Shown: piece after piece, positions 8,990-18,116 of the stretch
How the letters are laid out: the number at the start of each line of letters is the position of its first letter
Numbering within the stretch: position 1 is the stretch's first letter
NCBI GenBank assembly: GCA_021200555.1
Contig: JAJQGK010000058.1
Span: 1-60,268 of the forward strand
Reading direction: 5' to 3'
Origin: Clostridiales bacterium
Lineage (GTDB): Bacteria > Bacillota > Clostridia > Oscillospirales > Acutalibacteraceae
DNA: 60,268 nt
Notes under the pieces: model-generated
The model's database searches: none
The model's input: the letters and a program-made list of their open reading frames with translations, nothing else
Told to the model about the DNA's origin: nothing
Made by a program: the position numbers and the translations under genes

Positions 8990-9523
8990 ATGAAAAGGAA
9001 TAAAATATTAATATCGGTTTTAAGTCTTGTGATTATAACTGTGCTTGTTGTAACTGCGGCAGCCGTAACCAAGACGAAATCCACCTCGGCTTCCGGTACA
9101 TATGAGAGCAAATATGTAAACAGGGTAAATATTCAGGTTGAGAATACCGATTTTGAATTTGAAAAGCCCGCCGATGACGGCAGTCTGTACTGTGTTACAA
9201 CCGTGAAGATAGAAAAGACGGAAGCGGATTTTTACGGCAAAATCGACAGCATAACCCTTGACGGACAGGACTTCGGTTATATCATATATACAGCCGGTGA
9301 AAATAACGGCGAGAATGCCGAATTGCCGGAGAACGTCCTTATAACGGCAAGCGAAGAGGACAATGCCCCCATGGAGTGGGAGATAGCCTTTACAATTCCC
9401 TATACGGAGGGTCAAAGCTCCTATGACGTAACGCTTAACATAAATTATACAACCGGCGTAAAAACAACCGTCACACAAAGCTACTTGACAAGCGTGCCTA
9501 TAACCGTTAATGTAACTGAATAA
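8990..9523 (+). CDS. Small secreted or anchored protein, unknown function
   Basis: I do not recognise the 177-aa product. An N-terminal Lys/Arg-charged start is followed by a hydrophobic segment (about residues 6-26) ending in AAAVTKTKST, so it is either a signal anchor or an exported protein. The remaining 150 residues look beta-rich with alternating polar/hydrophobic strands and an acidic bias, like an immunoglobulin-type or other beta-sandwich domain. It has its own strong promoter and a GGGGAGGAAGGG-type ribosome binding site, and its transcript ends at a shared hairpin at 9528-9554, so it is monocistronic. Confidence 0.75.
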   Translation: MKRNKILISVLSLVIITVLVVTAAAVTKTKSTSASGTYESKYVNRVNIQVENTDFEFEKPADDGSLYCVTTVKIEKTEADFYGKIDSITLDGQDFGYIIYTAGENNGENAELPENVLITASEEDNAPMEWEIAFTIPYTEGQSSYDVTLNINYTTGVKTTVTQSYLTSVPITVNVTE

Positions 9524-9527
9524 AAAC

Positions 9528-9560
9528 AAGTCCCTGCCTTAATGACGGGGACTTAAAATT
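9528..9560. terminator. Bidirectional terminator
   Basis: AAGTCCC (9528-9534) pairs with GGGACTT (9548-9554). On the minus strand the stem is followed by GTTTTTA, a good U-tract for the LRR gene. On the plus strand it is followed by AAAATTTTTA. Confidence 0.75.
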
Positions 9561-9571
9561 TTTACTTTAGA

Positions 9572-12037
9572 TTAGAAAATTGCGCCGAGGATTTTTACTA
9601 TACTCTGCTCCAAGGCGTCATAGTAAGCTTCCTTTCCGAAGAGCTTGCAGAGCAGCCTTACAAATTTGCAAATAAATTGAACAAAGCTGCTGACTGAGGA
9701 TGAGTCGTCATCGGTTTCGTCTTCCGTTGCTTCGACAATTGCATACATACTGAAATGCGATGCTTCAAAGTATACATAGCCGTCTGCGCAGCGGCAGGGG
9801 ACGTTTTGAATTTCTCCGTTGTCCGTTATATAGACTACGCAGATTTTTTCTCTGTTGTACCCTTGGGGAATGGGAATGCGCACAAGAACTGATCCGTTGG
9901 GCTGTACCTTTTGATTGTATACGTATGTGCTTATGTCGTAAATTTCCGCGCGGGCGTTCTTTCCGTTATTGCGGAAATGGTCTGTTATAAGCAAATACTT
10001 GTTTTCGTCCTGAACCTTATCGGCTTTAACAGTAACGTCACCGTCAAAGGTTCCCTCCGTATAATTGATTTCCACATCGCCGTCGGAAGCTGATGCGTCG
10101 GGAATTATGCAGTCAATCGCTTCCGTCTCCGTGTAACCGCATACCGTGCAGTATCTTGATGTCTCTCCCTGCTCCAGATATGTGGCTTCCTTTACCGTCT
10201 CCCAATCGGTAAATGTGTGACCGTTTGCCGAGGGAATAACGGCGCCGTATTCAAGTATTTCACCGCAATAGTAGCAGCAAATGTCACCGGTATATCCGTC
10301 CTCAGTGCAGGTTGATTCAACAGCATTTCTTATTTCTGTGTCAGGGTGTTCTGTTGCTTCAAAATTAATACTATGGTTTTTAGCATAGTCATAAGCTGTA
10401 CTTCCGCACACGCCGTGAATTATTAAATTCTCGCTTGTTGAATAAAATGCAGCAAAACCGATTGATATTACGCTGTCGGGAATTGTTATGCTTGTCAGAG
10501 ATTCACAGTAGTTAAATGCCCAATCATTAATTGATGTTACACTGTCCGGAAGTATAATATTTTTAATGGAGGTTAGACTGTTAAAGGCTGACTCAGCAAT
10601 CAATCTTGTTCCGTCTTTAACCGCATATGTTTCTGTTGTTAAATTTCTTGCAGAAATCAAACAATTGTCTATATACAGAACCCCGTCTTCCCAATTGGAG
10701 TTGTTTTCGTAATAACCGGTATAAGAAAATACACTAGAACCAATTGATATTACACTTTCGGGTATCGATATTTTATTAAGTGATGTAGCATTGTAAAATG
10801 CATCATCATAAATGTTTGTTACGCCATCGGGAATTGAATATTCTGTTATACCGCTGCCGATTGGAAATTGAATAAGCTCAGTTTTGTCCTTATTAAACAG
10901 TACCCCGTAAGAATCACTGGAATAATAATCATTGTCCTCGGATACAAATATCCCCTCAAGCACATAGCAGCTTCGGAAAGCAGTGCTTCCAATATATGTA
11001 ACATTTTCGGAAATTTCTATGGTTTTTAAACTGTCGCAACACCAAAAGGATAAATAGCCTATTGATGTTACGCTGTCGGGTATCTCAATTTTTTCAAGTT
11101 TTCGACAATTGGAAAAAGCACCCTCACCAATTGATACTACACCGTCCGGAATTGTATATTCTGTAGCACCGTTGTAAGGATATGCTACAAGTTCGGTTTT
11201 ATCCTTATTATATAAAACTCCATATGAATCACTTGAGAAGAATTTGTTGTCCTCGGATACAAATATTCCCTCAAGTGAGTAACAACTGTCAAATGCCATA
11301 CTTTCGATAAATGTAACGCTTGCAGGAATTTCTATGTTTGTTAGATTTTCGCAATGAGTAAAAGCTGAAGCTTCTATTGAGATCACACTGTTGGGTATTT
11401 CAATTTTTTTAAGTTTTTGACAGCCACTAAAAGCATTAACTTTAATTACTGTTACACTGTTCGGGATTATATATTCTGTAGCACCACTGCAAGGATATTC
11501 TACAAGCTCGGTTTTATCTTTATTATATAAAACTCCATAGGAATCACTTGAGAAGTATTCATTGTCATCAGAAACGGTTATTTTTTTAAGTGAATCACAA
11601 TATTTAAACATACTGTCTCCCATTACTTGTACGCTTGATGGAATTTCTATTTCTGTTATTGTATCGTTTGCCCCAAAAGCTACACTTCCGATTTCAGTTA
11701 CACCTGTTGATATTTCTATGTTTTTAAGCGAACTGCAGTAATAGAAAGCATGATCTCCGATGATTTTAACACTCCCCGGAATAAATATTCCTGTGAGAAG
11801 TTCACAGTCATAGAATGCCTCATCACCAATTGCTGTAACCGGATATCCCTCAATAGTGTCGGGGATCGTATATTCGCCGCTGATTGATGTATCGCAGTCT
11901 GTAATTGTGACTTCGCCGTTTTCGATTGTATAGGTCAGATATCCGTCCTCTGATGTATCCGCATAGGCTGAAACAGCAAAAGAGGACAGCACTAAAAGCA
12001 GCGAAAGCAGCAGGCAAAGTGATTTCTTCAAGTTCAT
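9572..12037 (-). CDS. BspA-type leucine-rich-repeat surface protein
   Basis: Secreted protein of 821 aa. The start at 12037 (MNLKKSLCLLL) follows GGAGGT by 8 nt and gives a clear signal peptide ending VSAYA; an upstream in-frame ATG at 12097 is rejected because it sits on the -35 box. The body is built of LRR_5 units of the form IPDSVTSIG.xAFxxC..L, about residues 35-560. Within it lie three tandem copies of a 105-residue superunit, each opened by a DNxxxSSDSYGVLxNKDKTEL insert. Next comes a region with two CxxC pairs (CCYYC, YCTVC) near residues 590-640, a beta-rich domain, and a cationic amphipathic C-terminus. No LPXTG signal is seen. Such proteins mediate adhesion in other gut bacteria; that role is inferred. 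It is monocistronic. Confidence 0.88.
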   Translation of the reverse strand: MNLKKSLCLLLSLLLVLSSFAVSAYADTSEDGYLTYTIENGEVTITDCDTSISGEYTIPDTIEGYPVTAIGDEAFYDCELLTGIFIPGSVKIIGDHAFYYCSSLKNIEISTGVTEIGSVAFGANDTITEIEIPSSVQVMGDSMFKYCDSLKKITVSDDNEYFSSDSYGVLYNKDKTELVEYPCSGATEYIIPNSVTVIKVNAFSGCQKLKKIEIPNSVISIEASAFTHCENLTNIEIPASVTFIESMAFDSCYSLEGIFVSEDNKFFSSDSYGVLYNKDKTELVAYPYNGATEYTIPDGVVSIGEGAFSNCRKLEKIEIPDSVTSIGYLSFWCCDSLKTIEISENVTYIGSTAFRSCYVLEGIFVSEDNDYYSSDSYGVLFNKDKTELIQFPIGSGITEYSIPDGVTNIYDDAFYNATSLNKISIPESVISIGSSVFSYTGYYENNSNWEDGVLYIDNCLISARNLTTETYAVKDGTRLIAESAFNSLTSIKNIILPDSVTSINDWAFNYCESLTSITIPDSVISIGFAAFYSTSENLIIHGVCGSTAYDYAKNHSINFEATEHPDTEIRNAVESTCTEDGYTGDICCYYCGEILEYGAVIPSANGHTFTDWETVKEATYLEQGETSRYCTVCGYTETEAIDCIIPDASASDGDVEINYTEGTFDGDVTVKADKVQDENKYLLITDHFRNNGKNARAEIYDISTYVYNQKVQPNGSVLVRIPIPQGYNREKICVVYITDNGEIQNVPCRCADGYVYFEASHFSMYAIVEATEDETDDDSSSVSSFVQFICKFVRLLCKLFGKEAYYDALEQSIVKILGAIF
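10631..11575 (-). repeat. Three tandem 315-bp units inside the LRR gene
   Basis: Marker GAATCACT recurs at 11541, 11226 and 10911, exactly 315 bp apart each time, and the VSxDN codons begin at 11575, 11260 and 10945. Each unit codes 105 residues: one DN..SSDSYGVL..NKDKTEL insert plus several LRR_5 repeats. The units have diverged by substitution, and the third is the most different towards its end. Confidence 0.8.
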
Positions 12038-12068
12038 ATTATTTACCTCCAAAAATAAATCTGCCCAT

Positions 12069-12097
12069 ATTCTACCACAATAAAAATCATATTTCAA
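12069..12097 (-). promoter_or_regulatory. Promoter of the LRR protein gene
   Basis: Minus strand TTGAAA (12097-12092), 17-bp spacer, TAGAAT (12074-12069), about 32 bp before the chosen start codon. Confidence 0.7.
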
Positions 12098-12143
12098 TAC
12101 CTAAATTTTAAATGTACGATTTATTGGACATTTTAGCAAAAGC

Positions 12144-12172
12144 AAAGCGCCCGCCATTACAGCAGACGCTTT
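12144..12172 (-). terminator. Terminator downstream of lysC
   Basis: AAAGCG (12144-12149) and CGCTTT (12167-12172) form the base of an approximately 11-bp stem including G-T pairs. The minus-strand tail GCTTTTGCT is a modest U-tract. It would end the long minus-strand array. Confidence 0.55.
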
Positions 12173-12185
12173 TTATTTGTTTTTA

Positions 12186-13394
12186 TCATGCGTTGGGGAT
12201 GAATTTGTCGTGGATTGCCGTTACCGCCTTATCCGCTTCGTTTTTGTCTATAAGCACGGAAATTTTTATTTCGCTGGTGGAAATCATCTGAATGTTGATA
12301 TTCTGCTCGTACAGCGCCTCAAACATCATCGCCGCTGCGCCGGGATGAGTCTCCATTCCTGCGCCTACAACGGAAACCTTTGCAATCTCATCGTCGCTTA
12401 TAACCTTTTTGCCCTGAAGCTCGGCAATACCCTTGATAATGGCAAGTGCTTCCTCCTCGCAGTCCTTTGAAACGGTAAAGGCTATATCCTTTGAGCCCTC
12501 TCTGCCGACGGACTGAAGTATAATGTCAACGTTTATATTTTTTGCCGCAAGCATACTGAATATTCTGAATGCGATACCCGGCGTGTCGGGAAGATCTATA
12601 ATCGATATTCTTGCGACGTTGGTGTCCTTTGTAACTCCTCTTACCAGCATTTTTTCCATGTTTGCTACCTCCTTGACTATGGTTCCGGAAACTCTCTTTA
12701 AGCTTGACAGAACTTCGATTTCAACATTGTATTTTTTGCCCATTTCAACCGAACGGTTGTTAAGCACCTGCGCCCCCAAGGTCGCAAGCTCGAGCATTTC
12801 ATCGTATGTAATCTCCGTGAGCTTTTTGGCGTTTTTAACCTTTCTGGGATCTGCGGTGAATACGCCCTCAACGTCCGTGAATATCTGGCACCTGTCTGCG
12901 TGAAGAGCCGCCGCCAAAGCCACTGCGCTTGTGTCCGAGCCGCCTCTTCCCAAGGTCGTTATGTCGTCATACCTGTTAATGCCCTGGAAGCCCGCCACAA
13001 CTACAATCTGATGCTTGTCAATGGCGGTTTTAACTCTGTCGGTCTTAATATTTTTTATCCTTGCCGTAGAGTGGTTTGAATTGGTGTTGAAGCCCGCCTG
13101 CCAGCCCAACAGCGACACAACAGGGCAGCCTACCTTTTCAATTGCCATAGCAAGAAGCGCAATGGATATTTGCTCTCCCGCCGCAAGAAGCATATCCATT
13201 TCCCTTTTTGACGCTCCGGGATTTATTTCCTGAGCCTTTTTCAACAGATCATCGGTAGTATCGCCCTGAGCAGATACAACAACCACAACGTCGTTGCCCG
13301 CTTTGTAGGTATCTGTGACAATGCTTGCAACATTGTTCACTCTGTCCGCATTCGCCACAGAGCTGCCGCCGAATTTTTGAACAATCAGTCCCAT
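12186..13394 (-). CDS. lysC: Aspartate kinase
   Basis: Phosphorylates aspartate, the first step towards lysine, threonine, methionine and diaminopimelate. 402 aa, monofunctional. The N-terminal amino-acid kinase domain opens with VQKFGGSSVANADRV and includes GFQGI and TLGRGGSDTSAVALAAAL. The C-terminal third carries two ACT-type regulatory segments (for example ISIIDLPDTPGIAFRIF and VSVVGAGMETHPG), so feedback control by lysine or threonine is expected. AAAGGA lies 8 nt before the ATG. It follows hom after 79 nt on the same strand; the two catalyse steps one and three of the pathway. No lysine riboswitch is visible upstream. Confidence 0.96.
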   Translation of the reverse strand: MGLIVQKFGGSSVANADRVNNVASIVTDTYKAGNDVVVVVSAQGDTTDDLLKKAQEINPGASKREMDMLLAAGEQISIALLAMAIEKVGCPVVSLLGWQAGFNTNSNHSTARIKNIKTDRVKTAIDKHQIVVVAGFQGINRYDDITTLGRGGSDTSAVALAAALHADRCQIFTDVEGVFTADPRKVKNAKKLTEITYDEMLELATLGAQVLNNRSVEMGKKYNVEIEVLSSLKRVSGTIVKEVANMEKMLVRGVTKDTNVARISIIDLPDTPGIAFRIFSMLAAKNINVDIILQSVGREGSKDIAFTVSKDCEEEALAIIKGIAELQGKKVISDDEIAKVSVVGAGMETHPGAAAMMFEALYEQNINIQMISTSEIKISVLIDKNEADKAVTAIHDKFIPNA

Positions 13395-13457
13395 AGAATT
13401 TTCCTTTCAATATATATTTAAAATATCATACCAAAGAGCATGGAATTTTTCAAGATG

Positions 13458-13476
13458 TTTAATCAGTGGTTGCTTA
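13458..13476 (-). repeat. Dispersed TAAGCAACCA-type repeat at the hom stop
   Basis: On the minus strand TAAGCAACCACTGATTAAA begins exactly with the hom stop codon. It matches the inverted ends of the element at 51785-51956 and related sites at 20981, 31855 and 57554. It may be a solo end of a mobile element. Confidence 0.6.
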
Positions 13477-14712
13477 ATAATCCGTAATCCTTATAACCGA
13501 CTTCGGTGTAAATCCGGGAATATTTTCAATCTTGTCCCTTAATTCTCCCTCAGTTGCGGGATTTGTGATAATCGCAAGCTCGTTTTCGGGAGCGCCCTCA
13601 AGAGATAAAACTCTGACTGCTCCGATTTCCCCGTTAAGAAGCTTTATGACGCCCTCCTTGTCGTCTGTTTCGCCTCTTACGTAAAGAGCCGCGGTTTGCT
13701 CTCTGTAGTCGATAACGTAATTTTCCTCTGCATTGTCCCAGCCGAAGTTTTTCTTTTTAAGAGTGTGCTTCGCTGCGTCTATAACGTCCGCAACAACTGC
13801 GCTTGCGGTGGGCATTTTCCCGGCGCCTCTGCCGTAGAAAACCACATCGCCTATAGCGTCGCCTCTTACTAAGATTGCGTTGAAAACGTCGTCAACGTTC
13901 GCAAGCTGAGAGTGGTTCTGAACAAATGCAGGACCTACAGTTACGGTGATTTTGCCGTTGTCAAGCCTTTTTGCCGCAGCTATAAGCTTGATAACGCCGC
14001 CCCACGAGTTTGCATACGCCACATCGCTTAATGATATTTTCGTTATTCCCTCTGTGTGGACATCCTTGGGATATACATGCTTGCCGAAGCAAAGAGATGC
14101 CAAAATGCAAATTTTCCTGCATGAGTCGTCTCCCTCAACGTCTGCCGTGGGATCCTTTTCCGCATAACCCAAAGCCTGAGCGTTTTTAAGTGCATTCTCA
14201 AATGACGCCTGCTCGGTTATCATCTTTGTGAGGATGTAATTTGTGGTTCCGTTGAGAATACCCGCAATTTCATCTATTTCATTGGCAGCAAGGCACTGAG
14301 TAATGGGTCTTATTATGGGAATGCCGCCGCCGACGCTTGCTTCAAACAGGAAGTTGACGTTTTTCTCTTTCGCTATGCAAAGCAGCTCGTAGCCCTTTTC
14401 GGCAACCAGCTCTTTATTTGAAGTAACAACGCTTTTCCCGCTTAAAAGCAGCTTCTTAACATAATCATATGCAAATGTTATTCCGCCCATGGTTTCAACA
14501 ACGATTTTTACTTCCGGATCGTTCAAAATGATGTTGAAATCCTTTATAAATTTATCCTGATAGGGGCTGTCCGGAAAATCTCTTAAATCAAGAATATACT
14601 TGAGTTCGAGAGATTCCTGCATACTTTTTTTGACAATGCTGTCGTGGTTTTTATAGAGCAGCTCAACTACACCCGAGCCTACGGTTCCGTACCCCATAAC
14701 CGCTACAAACAT
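13474..14712 (-). CDS. hom: Homoserine dehydrogenase
   Basis: NAD(P)-dependent reduction of aspartate semialdehyde to homoserine, the branch to threonine and methionine. 412 aa. The Rossmann motif GYGTVGSGVVELL starts at residue 7. The catalytic domain includes EASVGGGIPIIRPI and GILNGTTNYILTKM, with the typical AYADPTAD-like block seen as GYAEKDPTADVEGDD. A C-terminal ACT domain of about 75 residues follows. AGGAGAT precedes the start codon. It lies 63 nt after the dockerin gene and 79 nt before lysC on the same strand. Its stop codon is the first triplet of a dispersed repeat, which may mark an insertion scar. Confidence 0.96.
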   Translation of the reverse strand: MFVAVMGYGTVGSGVVELLYKNHDSIVKKSMQESLELKYILDLRDFPDSPYQDKFIKDFNIILNDPEVKIVVETMGGITFAYDYVKKLLLSGKSVVTSNKELVAEKGYELLCIAKEKNVNFLFEASVGGGIPIIRPITQCLAANEIDEIAGILNGTTNYILTKMITEQASFENALKNAQALGYAEKDPTADVEGDDSCRKICILASLCFGKHVYPKDVHTEGITKISLSDVAYANSWGGVIKLIAAAKRLDNGKITVTVGPAFVQNHSQLANVDDVFNAILVRGDAIGDVVFYGRGAGKMPTASAVVADVIDAAKHTLKKKNFGWDNAEENYVIDYREQTAALYVRGETDDKEGVIKLLNGEIGAVRVLSLEGAPENELAIITNPATEGELRDKIENIPGFTPKSVIRITDY

Positions 14713-14775
14713 TTATATCATCTCCTTTGTTTTAACTATATCGGTTTATTCCGTGCGGCAATTCGGTTTGACTGT

Positions 14776-15690
14776 TTACTCCAACGTAATCAGCTTTGCC
14801 GATGCCTGTAAAATTTGTCTTGCGTCCGATGCGGATATTTGTCCGTCTCCGTTTATATCGCCTGCGGTAAGCTCCGTATCGTTTACAGTCTCAAGCCGAG
14901 CCGATACTCTCAATGCAATCCGCGCGTCAGTTGCCGTAACCGCCGCATCTCCGTTTATGTCGCCTTTGCAGTAGGATTTGTCCTCCACAACCGCAAAAAT
15001 CCCCGTTAATGAGGTTGTACAGTAAAGAGCGTTCAGCTCAACGGTTGCGTCGATTTTCGTCATGGTTCCGTCCGAGTCTATATGATACAAAACGGCATAA
15101 TCCGCATCAAGGCTTCCTATGGGAAACAGCCATGTTTTTTCGGCGTCTGTTGAGTATTCCCTGTTGTTCCTCATAATTTTTACGCTGTACATGACAAATG
15201 GTCTGTTTGACGTTAAAACCGATGCGGATGACGAATATTCCGAACCGTCTACAATTTCATATGCCGCCAAAGTCACGTCTGTGGGGATTTCCGAGTCATA
15301 GGAAATTAACAGCGTAATACCCGTTCCGGAGCTTGTAATTGCCGTTGAAGAGCTGACCGCCACGGTTGCGGTGTATGCCTCCGAGGTGGCGTTGCTCTTT
15401 GTATACCTGAGAGCAAATTCGGTTGTTTGAGATACGGGAAGCTCCGTCTCGCCGACGGTTAACAGCTTTGTCCATGTAGAGCCTCCGTCAAAGCTGTACT
15501 CGTAGTAATCAATGTTATCGAGCATATAATCCGGAGTTGAAATGACAATGGTTTTTGTGCTGTCGTCATTTGTGACGATTGAAACCCATGTGGGAGCGGG
15601 GAGCGTTTCCGAAAAAGCGGTAATATAGGATGAAAGCGTCAGAGATACGCACAATATTAATACGGAAAAATATTTTATTGCTTTTTTCAT
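14776..15690 (-). CDS. Secreted protein with C-terminal type I dockerin
   Basis: About 304 aa. The start at 15690 follows GGGAGG by 6 nt and yields a signal peptide (MKKAIKYFSVLILCVSLTL...); the longer frame back to 15774 runs into galE and lacks an SD. The middle part is beta-rich and resembles an extracellular immunoglobulin-like or carbohydrate-associated module, but I cannot name it. The last 65 residues hold two calcium-binding dockerin repeats, GDINGDAAVTATDAR and GDINGDGQISASDAR, each followed by a helix. Dockerins bind cohesins, so the protein may be part of a cellulosome or amylosome-like assembly; no cohesin is seen in the window. It starts 32 nt downstream of the galE stop. Confidence 0.88.
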   Translation of the reverse strand: MKKAIKYFSVLILCVSLTLSSYITAFSETLPAPTWVSIVTNDDSTKTIVISTPDYMLDNIDYYEYSFDGGSTWTKLLTVGETELPVSQTTEFALRYTKSNATSEAYTATVAVSSSTAITSSGTGITLLISYDSEIPTDVTLAAYEIVDGSEYSSSASVLTSNRPFVMYSVKIMRNNREYSTDAEKTWLFPIGSLDADYAVLYHIDSDGTMTKIDATVELNALYCTTSLTGIFAVVEDKSYCKGDINGDAAVTATDARIALRVSARLETVNDTELTAGDINGDGQISASDARQILQASAKLITLE

Positions 15691-15722
15691 TCTGCGCCTC
15701 CCTTGCTGTGCTTTACGAAGAC

Positions 15723-16733
15723 TCAATTGTATCCGTCCGGATTGTTTTTCTGCCATCTCCATGTGTCTTCGCACATTTCCTTAACAGACTTTTCAGCCTT
15801 CCAGCCGAGGACTTTATACGCCTTTTCCGGATTTGAATAACAATATGCTATATCTCCGGCTCTCGGCTCAACTATTTTGTATGGAATTTTTATATTATTG
15901 GCGTCTTCAAATGCCTTAACCAGCTCAAGAACGCTTACTCCGTTGCCGGTACCCAGATTGAAAATTTCAACGCCCGTTCTCGGCATAACATATTCTATGG
16001 CTTTAACGTGACCCTTCGCAAGATCCACAACATGGATGTAGTCCCGTACACCCGTGCCGTCCGGAGTATCGTAGCAGTCGCCGTAAACGCTTAAGCACTC
16101 ACGCTTGCCTACCGCCACCTGTGAAATATACGGCATAAGATTATTGGGGAAACTTGGCGCTTCGCCGATAAGTCCGCTTTCATGAGCGCCTACGGGATTG
16201 AAATATCTTAAAAGAACCACGCTCCACTGATCGTCCGCTTTGCTTATATCTTGGAGAATTGTCTCAATGTAGAGCTTTGTCGTTCCGTAAGGATTTGTTG
16301 TCGTGCCCGTTTTCATGGTTTCCACAAAGGGAACGGGATTTTCCGCTCCGTAAACTGTCGCCGAAGAGCTGAAAACTATTTTTTTGCAGTTGTTGCTGCG
16401 CATAACCTCAAGCATGGTAAGCGTTCCGCCGATGTTGTTTGCGTAGTATTCCAAAGGCTTTTGACAGGATTCGCCCACAGCCTTAAGACCCGCAAAATGG
16501 ATAACAGCCTCAATATTGTTCTCCTTAAAAATTTTATCCAAGCCCTCTGCGTCACGGATATCACATTCGTAATACTTGAAATCCTTTCCGGTAATCTTCT
16601 TAACTCTTTCAAGGGCTTCGGGACAGCTGTTGCAGTAGTTGTCCAAAACCGTTATTTCATAACCTGCGTCAAGAAGCTCAACACAAGTGTGGGAGCCGAT
16701 ATAACCGGCGCCTCCTGTAATTAGAATTGACAT
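15723..16733 (-). CDS. galE: UDP-glucose 4-epimerase
   Basis: Interconverts UDP-glucose and UDP-galactose for the Leloir pathway and for surface polysaccharide precursors. 336 aa, the usual length. The NAD-binding motif [10 protein letters not shown] is at residues 7-16, and the SDR catalytic residues appear as SSSATVYG and YxxxK in [11 protein letters not shown]. Substrate-binding blocks such as [12 protein letters not shown] and [10 protein letters not shown] are intact. GGAGAG precedes the start. The gene sits between two dockerin proteins and follows the permuted SpoIID gene by 45 nt, so a role in envelope sugar supply is plausible, though inferred. Confidence 0.97.
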   Translation of the reverse strand: MSILITGGAGYIGSHTCVELLDAGYEITVLDNYCNSCPEALERVKKITGKDFKYYECDIRDAEGLDKIFKENNIEAVIHFAGLKAVGESCQKPLEYYANNIGGTLTMLEVMRSNNCKKIVFSSSATVYGAENPVPFVETMKTGTTTNPYGTTKLYIETILQDISKADDQWSVVLLRYFNPVGAHESGLIGEAPSFPNNLMPYISQVAVGKRECLSVYGDCYDTPDGTGVRDYIHVVDLAKGHVKAIEYVMPRTGVEIFNLGTGNGVSVLELVKAFEDANNIKIPYKIVEPRAGDIAYCYSNPEKAYKVLGWKAEKSVKEMCEDTWRWQKNNPDGYN

Positions 16734-16778
16734 AAAATCACTCTCCGAAAATTTATATATTGCTGTAATATTGAAATT

Positions 16779-18104
16779 TTAAAGATATTCTCCGTTGTAA
16801 ATGATGGCAAAACAAGGCGATCTGACCTCGTAATCCATAATATTGTCTCTGAATATCATGCCCGCTCCCGAGCTGATAACCCTATTTCCTATTCTCATGG
16901 CGGAAACATAGCCTATATTTTCATTGACCGCATCGTCATGAGTGAGGATTTCAATCCATTCCGCCGGATCATCAAAAAGCTCGATGGACGAGTCGTAGGA
17001 TAAAATGTAATTTTTGATTGTCTGGGGTGAATATGCCGTGGCTCGAACATAGTCCGAAGTGTTGCAGTCATAGTATGAGGAAGCATTGTACAAATACCCC
17101 ATATCCTTGCTTGTGCTGCCCCATACCTGCTCGTAGGTGGCGGAAACTCCCGCCGATACCGCCGAATAATAGGCGTAAACGACCTCTCCGTTGTATTCGA
17201 TAAACTGACCGGCAATTTCGGCGGCCACTTGTTTAACGTCGTCTCGGCAGCTTGAATAGCTGTTTACGTATGAACATCCCTGAACCGTATAACCGCTGTA
17301 TTTGAGATTTGAATACGCCGCCACAGCCTGAGCCCGTAAGGCGTTCATGTCAAGGGAATCGTTTGCGGTTGTAATTCCTGCGATTTCCTGCTGAATTATT
17401 CTTGCAAGCATTTCAACGGTGTCCACATCCTTGCCGCTGCATTTGACGGTGGAAGGGTAGTTTTCCTTCATGATTGCAACGCCGTAGTAATAGTGCTGTA
17501 TAATTTGTATATAGGAATATCCCGCTCTTGCCAGAGCCAATGCGCCCCGCTGGCTCATTCCAACGCCGTGACCCCAGCCAAAGGAAATTATGACAAAGGA
17601 ATTTTGTATCTCCATAACCTGAGAAAGATCCGGATAAATATACATCTTATCATTGCTGATAATGCTGTAATCGGTTATTTCGCCGGAAACGGCTACCGCT
17701 CCGTCAACTGCGGACTGGGACCGGCTTAACGAGATGCTGTTTACAAGCGCCTCCGCAGCTTGGGCTTCGGCGTCATCCGAGCTTAGTATAACCACATTTC
17801 CGTCTTCTCTGCTTTCGCCTAAAAGATGAGCGTCATATGCCGTAATTTTCCCGTCTCCGTCAATATCGATAACTGCCGATGTTGACGCAGGCAGCGATGT
17901 GTCGGAAAGCAGGTCTGACGCAAGGCTCAATATGTAAGTAATATCGGTGTTTGAAATAAGTCCGTCGCCGTCTACGTCTCCCGCTTTTACCGTTTTAAAT
18001 TCATAATCCGAATTGACCGCAGCCATTATTATCAGAACAGAAAAGGGGATAACCGCCAAAATCTTTAAAACAATCGCTATGACTCTGGAATTGAAACGCT
18101 TCAT
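16779..18104 (-). CDS. SpoIID/LytB-domain protein with N-terminal dockerin, motif order permuted
   Basis: 441 aa. A membrane anchor lies at residues 8-30, followed by a dockerin pair (AGDVDGDGLISNTD at 41-54 and IDIDGDGKITAYDAH at 79-93). The rest is a SpoIID/LytB domain. Known family members are lytic transglycosylases that cut denuded glycan strands, or amidase enhancers. Here the block GWGHGVGMSQRGA (176-188), normally at the C-terminal end of the domain, precedes the block that normally starts it: EMLARIIQQEIAG (231-243, putative catalytic Glu240) and ALRAQAVAAYSN (255-266). YYSAVSAG and QVWGS follow. The order therefore looks circularly permuted. No clear SD is visible; it starts 12 nt after the previous stop, so translation may be coupled. 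Confidence 0.85.
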   Translation of the reverse strand: MKRFNSRVIAIVLKILAVIPFSVLIIMAAVNSDYEFKTVKAGDVDGDGLISNTDITYILSLASDLLSDTSLPASTSAVIDIDGDGKITAYDAHLLGESREDGNVVILSSDDAEAQAAEALVNSISLSRSQSAVDGAVAVSGEITDYSIISNDKMYIYPDLSQVMEIQNSFVIISFGWGHGVGMSQRGALALARAGYSYIQIIQHYYYGVAIMKENYPSTVKCSGKDVDTVEMLARIIQQEIAGITTANDSLDMNALRAQAVAAYSNLKYSGYTVQGCSYVNSYSSCRDDVKQVAAEIAGQFIEYNGEVVYAYYSAVSAGVSATYEQVWGSTSKDMGYLYNASSYYDCNTSDYVRATAYSPQTIKNYILSYDSSIELFDDPAEWIEILTHDDAVNENIGYVSAMRIGNRVISSGAGMIFRDNIMDYEVRSPCFAIIYNGEYL

Positions 18105-18116
18105 AATATTTAAACG

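Noticed and set aside
14713-14775. Search for a lysine, threonine or SAM riboswitch before hom and lysC
   Set aside because: The gaps before hom (63 nt) and lysC (79 nt) are too short for these riboswitches and show only a dispersed repeat.
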